Assembly: GCA_000146855.1 (NCBI GenBank)
Contig: GL405246.1
Location: 420,778 to 484,777 of the forward strand
Length of the DNA: 64,000 nucleotides
Origin: [Eubacterium] yurii subsp. margaretiae ATCC 43715
GTDB taxonomy: Bacteria; Bacillota; Clostridia; Peptostreptococcales; Filifactoraceae
Reading direction: 5' to 3'
Shown here: one piece after another, positions 55,338-62,924 of the stretch
How positions within the stretch are numbered: position 1 is the stretch's first letter
Layout of the letters: every line of letters starts with the position of its first letter
Made by a program: the position numbers and the translations under genes
The notes under the pieces: generated by a model
Seen by the model: only the letters and a program-made list of their open reading frames with translations
Told to the model about the DNA's origin: nothing
Databases searched by the model: none

Positions 55338-57345
55338 AAGAGGAGCAATACTTGATGAAAGCCTGATTGATGAGTATTTTATGGATGTGGGTGACATTGA
55401 ATATGGCAAAAAAGAGCGTAAGCCTTTAGTCAATTTCGATGATGAGACAGATTTTGAAAAGTATCAAAAAACAATCACTTTTTCAGATGATTTGAGAAAA
55501 GATGAGAAGGAATTCAAAGAAGAAAAAAATCAAGAAAAGATAAGTGATTCCGAAAAAGTTAAGAGAGATGAAGAAGATAAAAAAGAATTTAAGGACAGGA
55601 TAGATGCCCTTTATGAAAAATATAAAAAACGTTCATCTGAAACTGGAAATACAGAAACATCACAGACTCATATAGTTGAAAATGTTATAGAAACTGTAGA
55701 TAAAGACATAAAAGAACAGCCGAATGTGGAAGAAAAAACTCAAATAGATAGCAGTCTAAAAAATAATAATTTTGATGAAAAATCAGAAAGTAATTCTAAG
55801 GATAAAATTAACTCTGCTGAAAAATCAGAAATAAATTCATCTCAAACGGATGATGAAGACTATTACAATGTGGAATATGTAGCCGATAGAGGCGAAGATG
55901 AAGAGGAAGAAGAAGTCTATGTACAGGAGGTTAAAAGACCTTATGTACCGCCAACTGTGAATTTGCTCAGCGAATATGAAAAAGTGCCTGTATATGACAG
56001 GGCAGAAAAGATAAGAAAGGCACAACTGCTCAAACAGACTCTGCTAAGTTTTGGCGTTGAGGTCAATGTTGAAAACATAGCTGTAGGACCTACAATTACA
56101 AGGTATGAAGTAAAGCCGAAGGTAGGCACCAAGGTCAGCAAGATTACAAATCTTACAGAAGATTTGGCGCTTGCTCTCGCAGCAAAGTCTATAAGAATAG
56201 AGGCACCTATACCGGGTAAATCTTATATAGGTGTAGAAATACCAAACGAAACAAGTCAGACAGTCAGCTTCAAAGAGACTATACAAGTAGGCATGGACAA
56301 AAAAGAAAACTATAATATAGTGTTTGCAATGGGTAAGGATATTTCCGGGGAAGTCATATTGTCAGACATTACCAAGATGCCACATGCACTTATAGCCGGT
56401 TCCACAGGCTCAGGGAAGTCGGTTTGTATCAATACTGTAATTTGCAGTATAATCTATAACTATTCTCCGGAAGAGGTCAAGCTCATACTAATTGATCCTA
56501 AGGTCGTGGAACTTTCCATATATAATAAGTTGCCACATCTCATCATACCTGTGGTTACAGATATGAAGAAAACTCCATCAGCACTTAGCTGGGCAGTCAA
56601 TGAGATGGAAAAAAGATATGCACTTTTTGCACAGAGCAAGTCAAAGGACATAGTAAGCTATAATAAGAAAAACGAAGAAAAATTGCCAAGAATAGTCATA
56701 ATAATCGACGAGCTTGCAGACCTTATGATGGTAGCTCCTAAGGAGATAGAAGAGGCAATATGCAGGATTGCACAAAAGGCTAGAGCCTGTGGCATACATC
56801 TTGTCGTCGCTACTCAAAGACCGTCTGTGGATGTCATCACAGGGCTTATAAAGGCGAATATACCTTCGAGAATTGCATTTGCAGTATCATCTCAGACAGA
56901 CTCAAGGACTATATTAGACATGAGCGGAGCGGAAAAACTGCTTGGAAAAGGGGATATGCTCTATTCACCTATCGGAATGAACAAGCCTGTCAGAATTCAG
57001 GGTGCATTTCTTACAGAAGAAGAGGTGGAAAAGATAACAGACTTTGTTCAGGTGAATAATTATGTCGAAGATTTGGAGCAGTCACAACAGGAGATTTCCA
57101 AAGAGATTGATGAAATTGTGATTGTAACGGATAAAAAAGGAAATTCCGATGACGACCTCTATGATAAGGTTGTGGACTTTGCCTATGAGAATGAAGAGAT
57201 ATCAGTTTCATTGGTCCAAAGACAGTTTAGAATAGGCTATAATAGAGCCTCAAGAATTGTCGATGATATGGAGAAAAACGGCATAGTTGGGAAAAGCGAC
57301 GGCTCAAAACCACGAAAGGTTTTGAAGAACTATATATCTGAATAA
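55327..57345 (+). CDS. ftsK: DNA translocase FtsK/SpoIIIE, linker and motor part
   Basis: 672 residues from a GTG at 55327 that lacks a clear ribosome site and overlaps the membrane-domain frame by 11 bases. An acidic linker (about 1-210) leads to the alpha domain and the RecA-like beta domain (Walker A AGSTGSGKSVCINT, Walker B RIVIIIDELADLMMV, ATQRPSVDVITGLIKANIPSRIAF) and the DNA-reading gamma winged helix (ISVSLVQRQFRIGYNRASRIVDDME). It pumps chromosomal DNA through the septum in division or sporulation. The motor itself looks fully intact. Confidence 0.93.
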   Translation: MKSKRGAILDESLIDEYFMDVGDIEYGKKERKPLVNFDDETDFEKYQKTITFSDDLRKDEKEFKEEKNQEKISDSEKVKRDEEDKKEFKDRIDALYEKYKKRSSETGNTETSQTHIVENVIETVDKDIKEQPNVEEKTQIDSSLKNNNFDEKSESNSKDKINSAEKSEINSSQTDDEDYYNVEYVADRGEDEEEEEVYVQEVKRPYVPPTVNLLSEYEKVPVYDRAEKIRKAQLLKQTLLSFGVEVNVENIAVGPTITRYEVKPKVGTKVSKITNLTEDLALALAAKSIRIEAPIPGKSYIGVEIPNETSQTVSFKETIQVGMDKKENYNIVFAMGKDISGEVILSDITKMPHALIAGSTGSGKSVCINTVICSIIYNYSPEEVKLILIDPKVVELSIYNKLPHLIIPVVTDMKKTPSALSWAVNEMEKRYALFAQSKSKDIVSYNKKNEEKLPRIVIIIDELADLMMVAPKEIEEAICRIAQKARACGIHLVVATQRPSVDVITGLIKANIPSRIAFAVSSQTDSRTILDMSGAEKLLGKGDMLYSPIGMNKPVRIQGAFLTEEEVEKITDFVQVNNYVEDLEQSQQEISKEIDEIVIVTDKKGNSDDDLYDKVVDFAYENEEISVSLVQRQFRIGYNRASRIVDDMEKNGIVGKSDGSKPRKVLKNYISE

Positions 57346-57413
57346 AGGGATACGAAAAAACTTAAAATTTTAGATTTATAATTGAAGAGTAGAATTAAAA
57401 AAATATTTTTATA

Positions 57414-57447
57414 AATAAAGGCTCCTTTTTTACAGGAGTCTTTATTT
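57414..57447 (+). terminator. Terminator after ftsK
   Basis: AATAAAGGCTCCT pairs with AGGAGTCTTTATT (one wobble) from 57414 to 57446 around a 7-base loop that includes T residues. The stretch 57448-57734 is otherwise AT-rich and empty. Confidence 0.7.
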
Positions 57448-57734
57448 CTTAGGTTTATTATCATTTGAAAAATTTTTAGTAATAATAAAATATAAGAAAA
57501 ATAAAAAATAAGCTGCATTTTTAAATTTTATCTTGACTTTTTTTAAAAAAGTTTATAATGTATTTATAAGTTTTATATTATCAATTAAAAATAAGAAAAT
57601 AGAAAAAGTAAAAAATTAAAGATGAATATTATAAAAAATGCTTTATTATTTTTATTTTTGATTGTATAATAATCATGTATTTTATTATTAATTATCAAAT
57701 TCATTTATTTAGTAAATTGGAAAAGGAGAATATT

Positions 57735-57953
57735 ATGTTTTTTTCAGTATTAAAAAATCGTAGAGTATGGGCTTTCTTAGGTGGAGTAGTGGCAGCTAAG
57801 GTTATTAAGAGTGATATGGTACACAAGATGGCTGTCAAGGGTATGGCTGAAACTATGAAGATACAAAAGAGCCTTAAAGAAAATATGCAAAACATCAAAG
57901 AAGAAGCTGAAGACTTGTGCTATGATGAAGAGGCTTCAGTAGTTGAGGCATAG
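57735..57953 (+). CDS. Small DUF6110-like protein coupled to a metal P-type ATPase
   Basis: 72 residues from ATG 57735 with AAAAGGAGAATATT upstream; a longer open frame from 57675 is not used. An N-terminal hydrophobic Gly-rich segment (VWAFLGGVVAAKVI) is followed by an amphipathic helix (KIQKSLKENMQNIKEEAEDL). This resembles the DUF6110 proteins that precede heavy-metal P-type ATPases in Firmicutes. It ends 4 bases before the ATPase gene, which fits a subunit or chaperone role; function unproven. Confidence 0.72.
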   Translation: MFFSVLKNRRVWAFLGGVVAAKVIKSDMVHKMAVKGMAETMKIQKSLKENMQNIKEEAEDLCYDEEASVVEA

Positions 57954-57957
57954 AGAT

Positions 57958-60036
57958 ATGAAGTATAATACAGTATATGACGGTAGAGGTCGTATCAGGG
58001 TAAGATACGGCTCTCGTGCCTTTGATAAGTATTCGGCAATGGGATTGACAGATTATCTAAAAACTTTTGAATACATCAATGATGTCAAGGTAAGCACAAG
58101 CAATGGCTCTGTGCTTATTAATTATTTGGAAGATGATAAGGATAAGGTGCTTTCTCTCTTGGACGGTATTACTAAGGAAAAGATGAGACAGATTGCCTAT
58201 CCAATAGATGAAGAGTTGGAAAGACTCAATAGGAATTTTAAGGCTAAGGCGCTAAAACTTATTGCAAAAAAAGCACTTATGCCGATTATCTTCCCACAAA
58301 GTTTTAGAGGAATTATTACACTGCTTAAGTCATATAAGTTTATAAAGGCAGGGCTTGCTTCACTTTTAAGCGGAGAATTGGATGTCAATGTGCTTGATGC
58401 CACTTCTATTTCCGTTTCTATGATGACAGGGGATTATTCCACTGCAAATTCAATAATGTTCCTACTTAACTTCTCATCTTTACTTGAAGAATATACAATG
58501 CGTTCTGCCAATCTCCAACTTGCAAAATCTTTGGAGATAAATGTTGACTATGTATGGGTGGAAGAAAACGGAACACAGGTTAAAAAACCGATGAGTCTTG
58601 TTGAAAAAGGCGATATAGTAATAGTTAAGACAGGCTCAATGATACCTATAGACGGAACAGTTGTAAAAGGCGAGGCTCTTATAAATGAGGCAAGTATGAC
58701 CGGAGAGTCTGCACCTGTTAGAAAATACAACGGACTTTCAGTATTCGCAGGTTGTATTGTGGAAGACGGAAGTATAAATATAGAAGTAACTGCAATCGAC
58801 AACCAAACAAGGATTAGCAAGATAATAGATTTGATAGATAAGTCGCAGGATTTGAAGGCTAAGATACAACAGAGGGCTCAAAAAACTGCCGACGAGATTG
58901 TGCCGTTCAGCTTGCTTGCATTTGCAGGAGTATATCTCTTTACAAGAAATATTACCAGGGCGACAGCTGTACTGATGGTGGATTATTCGTGTGCCATAAA
59001 GCTGTCGACTCCTATAACTGTAATATCAGCTATGAAGGAGGCTTCGCAAAACAGTATAGTGGTTAAGGGCGGTAAGTTCTTGGAAGAATATGCAACTGCT
59101 GATACCATAGTTTTTGATAAGACTGGTACACTTACAAATGCTACACCTTCTCTTGCGAAGGTCACAGCTTTTTATGGGTATTCACAAGATGAAGTATTAA
59201 AGATTGCTGCCTGCCTTGAAGAGCATTTCCCACATTCCGTGGCAAGGGCGGTAGTAAGAGCGGCTGAGATAAAAAATATAGTGCATGAAGAAAAGCATGC
59301 TGAAGTTGAATATATCGTGGCTCACGGTATAGCTACAAGATTAGACGGTCAAAGGACTTTGATAGGTAGTAGACACTTTATAGAAGACGATGAAAAAGTA
59401 CTGCTCACAGATGAACAAAAGGAAGTATTGGAAAATGAATGTGCTCCATATTCCAACTTATTCCTTGCTCATGGCGATAAGATAATAGGGATAATAAGCA
59501 TTGAAGATCCTCCAAGACAAGAGGCAAAAGAAGTAATAGCTAAGCTCAAAGAGTATGGATTTAAAAATGTAGTGATGATTACAGGAGACAATGAAGTAGT
59601 AGCAAACAATGTCTGCAAGAAGTTAGGCATAAATCACTGCTACTCTCAAGTCTTGCCTGATGGAAAATACAAGATAATAGAAGAGCTCAAGTCACAGGGT
59701 AAGAAGGTAGTAATGGTAGGTGACGGTATCAACGACTCGCCTGCACTAAGTGCTGCAGATGTATCTATAGCGATGAAAGACGCATCAGACATAGCGAGGG
59801 AAGTTGCTGATATAACATTACTTTCGAGTGATTTGAATGACTTGATAGTTCTTAGAGAGCTTTCTGCAAAACTTTTCAAGAGGATTGAAGATAACTACTC
59901 TTTCATTATCAACTTCAACTCAACTTTAATACTTTTAGGAGTTTTCGGCGTGCTTTCTCCTGCAACCACTGCCTTATTACACAATGTTTCAACTGTGGCA
60001 ATTTCCGGTATGTCAACAAGAAAGTATTTAAAATAA
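57958..60036 (+). CDS. Heavy-metal P1B-type ATPase with SCA in place of CPx
   Basis: 692 residues from ATG 57958; the frame opens at TTG 57943 inside the preceding gene. An N-terminal HMA-like domain (about 1-75) has no CxxC metal site. Membrane segments, then actuator TGES (SMTGESAPV), phosphorylation motif DKTGTLT, nucleotide-domain HFPHSVARA in place of the usual HP motif, and hinge GDGINDSPAL are all present. The metal-site segment reads VDYSCAIKLSTPI, so Ser-Cys-Ala-x-x-Lys replaces Cys-Pro-Cys. It likely exports a transition metal, but which one cannot be read. Paired with the DUF6110-like protein. Confidence 0.88.
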   Translation: MKYNTVYDGRGRIRVRYGSRAFDKYSAMGLTDYLKTFEYINDVKVSTSNGSVLINYLEDDKDKVLSLLDGITKEKMRQIAYPIDEELERLNRNFKAKALKLIAKKALMPIIFPQSFRGIITLLKSYKFIKAGLASLLSGELDVNVLDATSISVSMMTGDYSTANSIMFLLNFSSLLEEYTMRSANLQLAKSLEINVDYVWVEENGTQVKKPMSLVEKGDIVIVKTGSMIPIDGTVVKGEALINEASMTGESAPVRKYNGLSVFAGCIVEDGSINIEVTAIDNQTRISKIIDLIDKSQDLKAKIQQRAQKTADEIVPFSLLAFAGVYLFTRNITRATAVLMVDYSCAIKLSTPITVISAMKEASQNSIVVKGGKFLEEYATADTIVFDKTGTLTNATPSLAKVTAFYGYSQDEVLKIAACLEEHFPHSVARAVVRAAEIKNIVHEEKHAEVEYIVAHGIATRLDGQRTLIGSRHFIEDDEKVLLTDEQKEVLENECAPYSNLFLAHGDKIIGIISIEDPPRQEAKEVIAKLKEYGFKNVVMITGDNEVVANNVCKKLGINHCYSQVLPDGKYKIIEELKSQGKKVVMVGDGINDSPALSAADVSIAMKDASDIAREVADITLLSSDLNDLIVLRELSAKLFKRIEDNYSFIINFNSTLILLGVFGVLSPATTALLHNVSTVAISGMSTRKYLK

Positions 60037-60184
60037 AGCTGTGTAAATAAGTATTGTTAATATATGCTTTGCTCAAATTGTTATAAATTAAGTAGAATCT
60101 TATAAAAAGATTGGACTTGCTTAATTATTATATTGAGGTTAAGAAAGCATTGAATTACTAATAATAAAGAAAATAGCATAACAT

Positions 60185-60220
60185 AAAAAACCTGATTTGA
60201 AATTCAAGTCGGGTTTTTTA
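60185..60220 (+). terminator. Terminator after the P-type ATPase gene
   Basis: AAAAAACCTGATTTGAA pairs with TTCAAGTCGGGTTTTTT (two wobbles) at 60185-60220, with T run. Confidence 0.75.
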
Positions 60221-60247
60221 TATTTTATGGCTATGAGTTAAAGTTTG

Positions 60248-60372
60248 TACTATTATCTGCATAATTCATGTATAAGGAGCATTGAAAAATTTATAGAAAT
60301 AATAGATAATTTATTACATAACCAATATATTCTAAATTAGTGCACTATTCATTATTCTATTGAGTTATAGTA
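60248..60372 (-). repeat. Diverged copy of the TACTA MITE-like repeat
   Basis: 125 bp, TACTATTATCTGCATAATTC at the left and ATTCTATTGAGTTATAGTA at the right, both matching family ends. Flanks are TTG and TTA, close to a triplet duplication. Confidence 0.5.
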
Positions 60373-60505
60373 TTAGCTAATAGCTTAATAAAACAATAGA
60401 AAAATTCTATTTAAATCTCTTATAATTTAAGCTTTATTTTATAATAATCAGAGAAATATTTTTCAGTTAATAAAAAAAACTATAATACCAAAATTTAAAT
60501 TATAC

Positions 60506-60534
60506 TTGAGTTTTATATATAGAAAGAGTATAAT
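60506..60534 (+). promoter_or_regulatory. Promoter before the duplicated cassette region
   Basis: TTGAGT (60506-60511), 17 bases, TATAAT (60529-60534). It precedes the truncated gene tail at 60678-60812 and the first cassette. Confidence 0.55.
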
Positions 60535-60677
60535 GCAGTTAAGTTGAAAAGTTGTTTATGAGCTTATTACAGAAATGATAATCAGTAAAGTATAATTGTG
60601 ATATATTATTCTAAAGATTATAAGCAAAAATTTACTAATTTTCTTGAAAATGTAAGTGTAGATTAATTAAAAGATGA

Positions 60678-60812
60678 AGTTTATCTTTATATAAAAAAAA
60701 TTATTTTGATGTTATATGCTTTTTACTTTATTATAACTTTAAAGACGACCATTCAATAGCAGCAAGAGATGCTTTTGTAAACTTTATAATAGCTCAGAGA
60801 GGTAAAGAATGA
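60678..60812 (+). pseudogene. 3' remnant of an unknown gene overlapping the first cassette start
   Basis: An open stretch of 44 codons without a start ends NFKDDHSIAARDAFVNFIIA-QRGKE with TGA overlapping the ATG of the next gene (ATGA). It reads like the C-terminus of a real protein. The last codons (IAQRGK-stop) recur before the second cassette at 61915-61939, showing that the duplicated block once included this gene end. Family not recognised. Confidence 0.4.
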
Positions 60813-61198
60813 AATTGACAAAAATATTACTTCTTATAATGACATTTGAGATTATAGCTTTTGTTTACGTTTTAAATATGGATATCAGTAAACAAACTGA
60901 CAACGATATATTAAAAGAAACATCTTATGATAATAAGCATGGAATAAGACTTTCAGAAGTAAGTCATAAGGATTATAAAAAAATCAGAGTTAATTTTCTT
61001 TTTACAAAAAAAGACGGGAAATGGACCTATCTTGAATATATGAGTTTTGATTGTAATAAAAAAAGCAAGGTCTCAAAATCTGATTTTAAAATTGATTGGC
61101 ACGACAAATATGTAAAATTCTCATATAGAGATAGTCTTGATAAAACAACTCAAACCTATAGAATATATTTTAAGGATGTGGAAGAAAAAGATGAATAA
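60809..61198 (+). CDS. Cassette 1, protein A: small membrane-anchored protein of unknown function
   Basis: 129 residues. N-terminal membrane segment (TKILLLIMTFEIIAFVYVL) then an outside domain with KWTYLEYMSFDCNKKSKVSKSDFKIDWHD and TQTYRIYFKDVEE. GAGAGGTAAAG precedes the ATG, which overlaps the stop of an upstream gene remnant. The next gene overlaps its end by 8 bases. The second cassette has a closely similar copy. The end pattern I-D/N-W-x-D followed by TYRxYxxDV is shared with protein B, hinting that A and B are distant paralogues. Confidence 0.75.
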   Translation: MKLTKILLLIMTFEIIAFVYVLNMDISKQTDNDILKETSYDNKHGIRLSEVSHKDYKKIRVNFLFTKKDGKWTYLEYMSFDCNKKSKVSKSDFKIDWHDKYVKFSYRDSLDKTTQTYRIYFKDVEEKDE

Positions 61199-61604
61199 AA
61201 TAAAATCTAATAAACATACAGTTATTAATACATTGTTAATTTTTATTTGCCTTATATTAGCCTTTTTTACATTTTCCGTATATTCTTTTAAAATGTATAG
61301 TGATGCTGCTGAAAAGATGGAAGAATATGTAAAAGATAATAAATATAAAATTGTGATTGAAGAGATATGTGGAGAAGCTACAGTACCATTTCAAGTACTC
61401 AGACCAAGGGTTGTAGTCGGGAAAAAAGTAGATGATAAATGGATATATAAAAAAAGTTTTGAAATTCCTATAGCTGTTGTAGGAGGACTTGAAAAGAAAA
61501 ACTGCTCTATAAATTGGATAGATGGAGGTGTGATAATAAAGGTAACGGGAGTAGAAAAAGAAAAGGATATGACATATAGAGTATATTGGGAAGATGTATT
61601 TTAA
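61191..61604 (+). CDS. Cassette 1, protein B: small membrane-anchored protein (DUF5412-like?)
   Basis: 137 residues from ATG 61191, where ATGAATAA overlaps the stop of protein A; the longer open frame to 61137 lies inside gene A. One membrane segment (HTVINTLLIFICLILAFFTF), then an outside domain: EYVKDNKYKIVIEEICGEATV, RVVVGKKVDDKWIYKK, NWIDGGVIIKVTGVEKEKD and TYRVYWEDVF. The order of features recalls DUF5412 but I am not sure. Equal in length to its copy in cassette 2. Confidence 0.75.
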   Translation: MNKIKSNKHTVINTLLIFICLILAFFTFSVYSFKMYSDAAEKMEEYVKDNKYKIVIEEICGEATVPFQVLRPRVVVGKKVDDKWIYKKSFEIPIAVVGGLEKKNCSINWIDGGVIIKVTGVEKEKDMTYRVYWEDVF

Positions 61605-61634
61605 AATGGCTGTATAATAATAGTTAATATATTT

Positions 61635-61676
61635 GTGTTCAAACGTAGCGACTTAAAAATCGCAATGTTTGAACAC
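61635..61676 (+). terminator. Hairpin terminator-like structure after cassette 1
   Basis: GTGTTCAAAC (61635-61644) pairs perfectly with GTTTGAACAC (61667-61676), with an inner GCGA/TCGC pairing, followed only by TTTAG. Probable terminator of cassette 1. Confidence 0.55.
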
Positions 61677-61734
61677 TTTAGATAATAAAATATAAAAAGT
61701 ATAGAGCTTTAAACAGTTACATATATGTGATTAA

Positions 61735-61854
61735 TGTTATTATCTATTTAATCTATGGGTAAATTCATTGATAGTTTATAAAATACTATGCGATTTATAA
61801 CTGAATTATAAATACTATGAAAAAAATGATTAATTATTTGATTAGATTGTGGTA
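61735..61854 (-). repeat. Intact copy of the TACTA MITE-like repeat with TAA duplication
   Basis: 120 bp between the two cassettes, inverted relative to the copy at 62729. TTATTATCTATTTAATCTAT at the left, TTTGATTAGATTGTGGTA at the right. TAA flanks both sides (61732-61734 and 61855-61857). Confidence 0.7.
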
Positions 61855-61935
61855 TAACTCTTCACATTATACAATATTATTTTTAAATTTTCAGTTGTAA
61901 TTTTACTATCCTACAATAGCTCAGAGAGGTAAAAA

Positions 61936-62322
61936 ATGAAACTTACAAAAATGTTACTTATTCTAATAGTATTTGAGATTATAGCAGGAATATATGTATT
62001 TAATATTGATACAGATAAACACTATTATGGTATATTTGAAGAAGCCTCCTATGATAATAAGCATAAAATAAGTTTTTCAGAAATAAGTCATAAGGACTTT
62101 AAAAAAATAGTAGTTAATTTTAGTTTTATAAAAAATGACGGAAAATGGACCTATCTTGAATATATGAGTTTTGATTGTAATAAAAAAAGCAAGGTTTCAA
62201 AATCTGATTTTAAAATTGATTGGCACGATGAATATGTAAAATTTTCATATACTGACAGCTTAGATAAAACAACTCAAACTTATAGAATATACTTTAAGGA
62301 TGTGGAAGACAGCTATGAATAA
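61936..62322 (+). CDS. Cassette 2, protein A: small membrane-anchored protein of unknown function
   Basis: 128 residues, a tandem copy of the gene at 60809: N-terminal membrane segment (TKMLLILIVFEIIAGIYVF), then the nearly unchanged core KWTYLEYMSFDCNKKSKVSK, SDFKIDWHDEYVKFSY and TQTYRIYFKDVED. The N-terminal third has diverged more than the C-terminal half. The sequence before the start (AATAGCTCAGAGAGGTAAA) is also duplicated. GAGAGGTAAAA precedes the ATG. Confidence 0.75.
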   Translation: MKLTKMLLILIVFEIIAGIYVFNIDTDKHYYGIFEEASYDNKHKISFSEISHKDFKKIVVNFSFIKNDGKWTYLEYMSFDCNKKSKVSKSDFKIDWHDEYVKFSYTDSLDKTTQTYRIYFKDVEDSYE

Positions 62323-62728
62323 AAGTGGTAGTGGGAAAAATAAAATTCTAAATATAGTGTTAATAATTTTTATAGTTATAGGAGCTCTATTTGTATATAT
62401 TATCTATGATTTAGGTATATATACAGAAGGTGTTGAAGACAGAGAGGTATATGTAAAAGATGATAAATATAAAGTAATCTTAGAGCAGGTATATGAAGCA
62501 AGTATTCTTATATTTAGTCTAAATAGAACGAGGGTTACAGTAGGAAAGAAAGTTGGAGATGAATGGATATATAAAGAACCGTTTGAGATGTCTTATGCAA
62601 TTAGAGGTGCTATTAGAAAAGATAATTACACAGTAGATTGGATAGATGGAGGTGTGATAATAAAGGTAACAGGTGTAGAAAGAGAAAAGGATATGACATA
62701 TAGAGTATACTGGGAAGATGTATTTTAA
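62315..62728 (+). CDS. Cassette 2, protein B: small membrane-anchored protein (DUF5412-like?)
   Basis: 137 residues from ATG 62315, overlapping the end of protein A by 8 bases exactly as in cassette 1. Membrane segment KILNIVLIIFIVIGALFVYI, then VKDDKYKVILEQVYEASILI, RTRVTVGKKVGDEWIYKEPF and the conserved WIDGGVIIKVTGVEREKDMT and YRVYWEDVF. Its TAA stop is the left target triplet of a repeat insertion at 62729, so the coding region is just spared. Confidence 0.75.
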   Translation: MNKSGSGKNKILNIVLIIFIVIGALFVYIIYDLGIYTEGVEDREVYVKDDKYKVILEQVYEASILIFSLNRTRVTVGKKVGDEWIYKEPFEMSYAIRGAIRKDNYTVDWIDGGVIIKVTGVEREKDMTYRVYWEDVF

Positions 62729-62854
62729 TACTAAAATCCAATAAAATAATGGATAAAATATTTTATGTGCAATCATAATAAAGTTATGAATTATACACTA
62801 TTTTTTTAAAAAATTATTGATGAAGATTATCCATAGATTAAATAGATAATAGTA
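62729..62854 (+). repeat. Intact copy of the TACTA MITE-like repeat with TAA duplication
   Basis: 126 bp from TACTAAAATCCAATAAAATA to AATAGATAATAGTA. The two ends match as inverted repeats at about 20 of 29 positions. TAA lies on both sides (62726-62728, which is also the stop codon of the preceding gene, and 62855-62857). Confidence 0.8.
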
Positions 62855-62870
62855 TAAGAAATTTGAATAG

Positions 62871-62924
62871 AAAAAATGACTTATCCTATGAAGAGTTTTT
62901 AATCATGGGATAGGTCATTTTTTT
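62871..62924. terminator. Bidirectional terminator overlapping the MATE gene end
   Basis: AAAAAATGACTTATCCTATG pairs over 16 or more bases with CATGGGATAGGTCATTTTTT around 62871-62924. T runs follow on both strands. The stem covers the last codons and stop of the minus-strand MATE gene and can also stop plus-strand transcripts from the cassettes. Confidence 0.8.

Noticed and set aside
57533..57559. TTGACT and TATAAT pair as promoter for the DUF6110-like gene
   Set aside because: Spacing is 15 bases; possible but below the level I would call.
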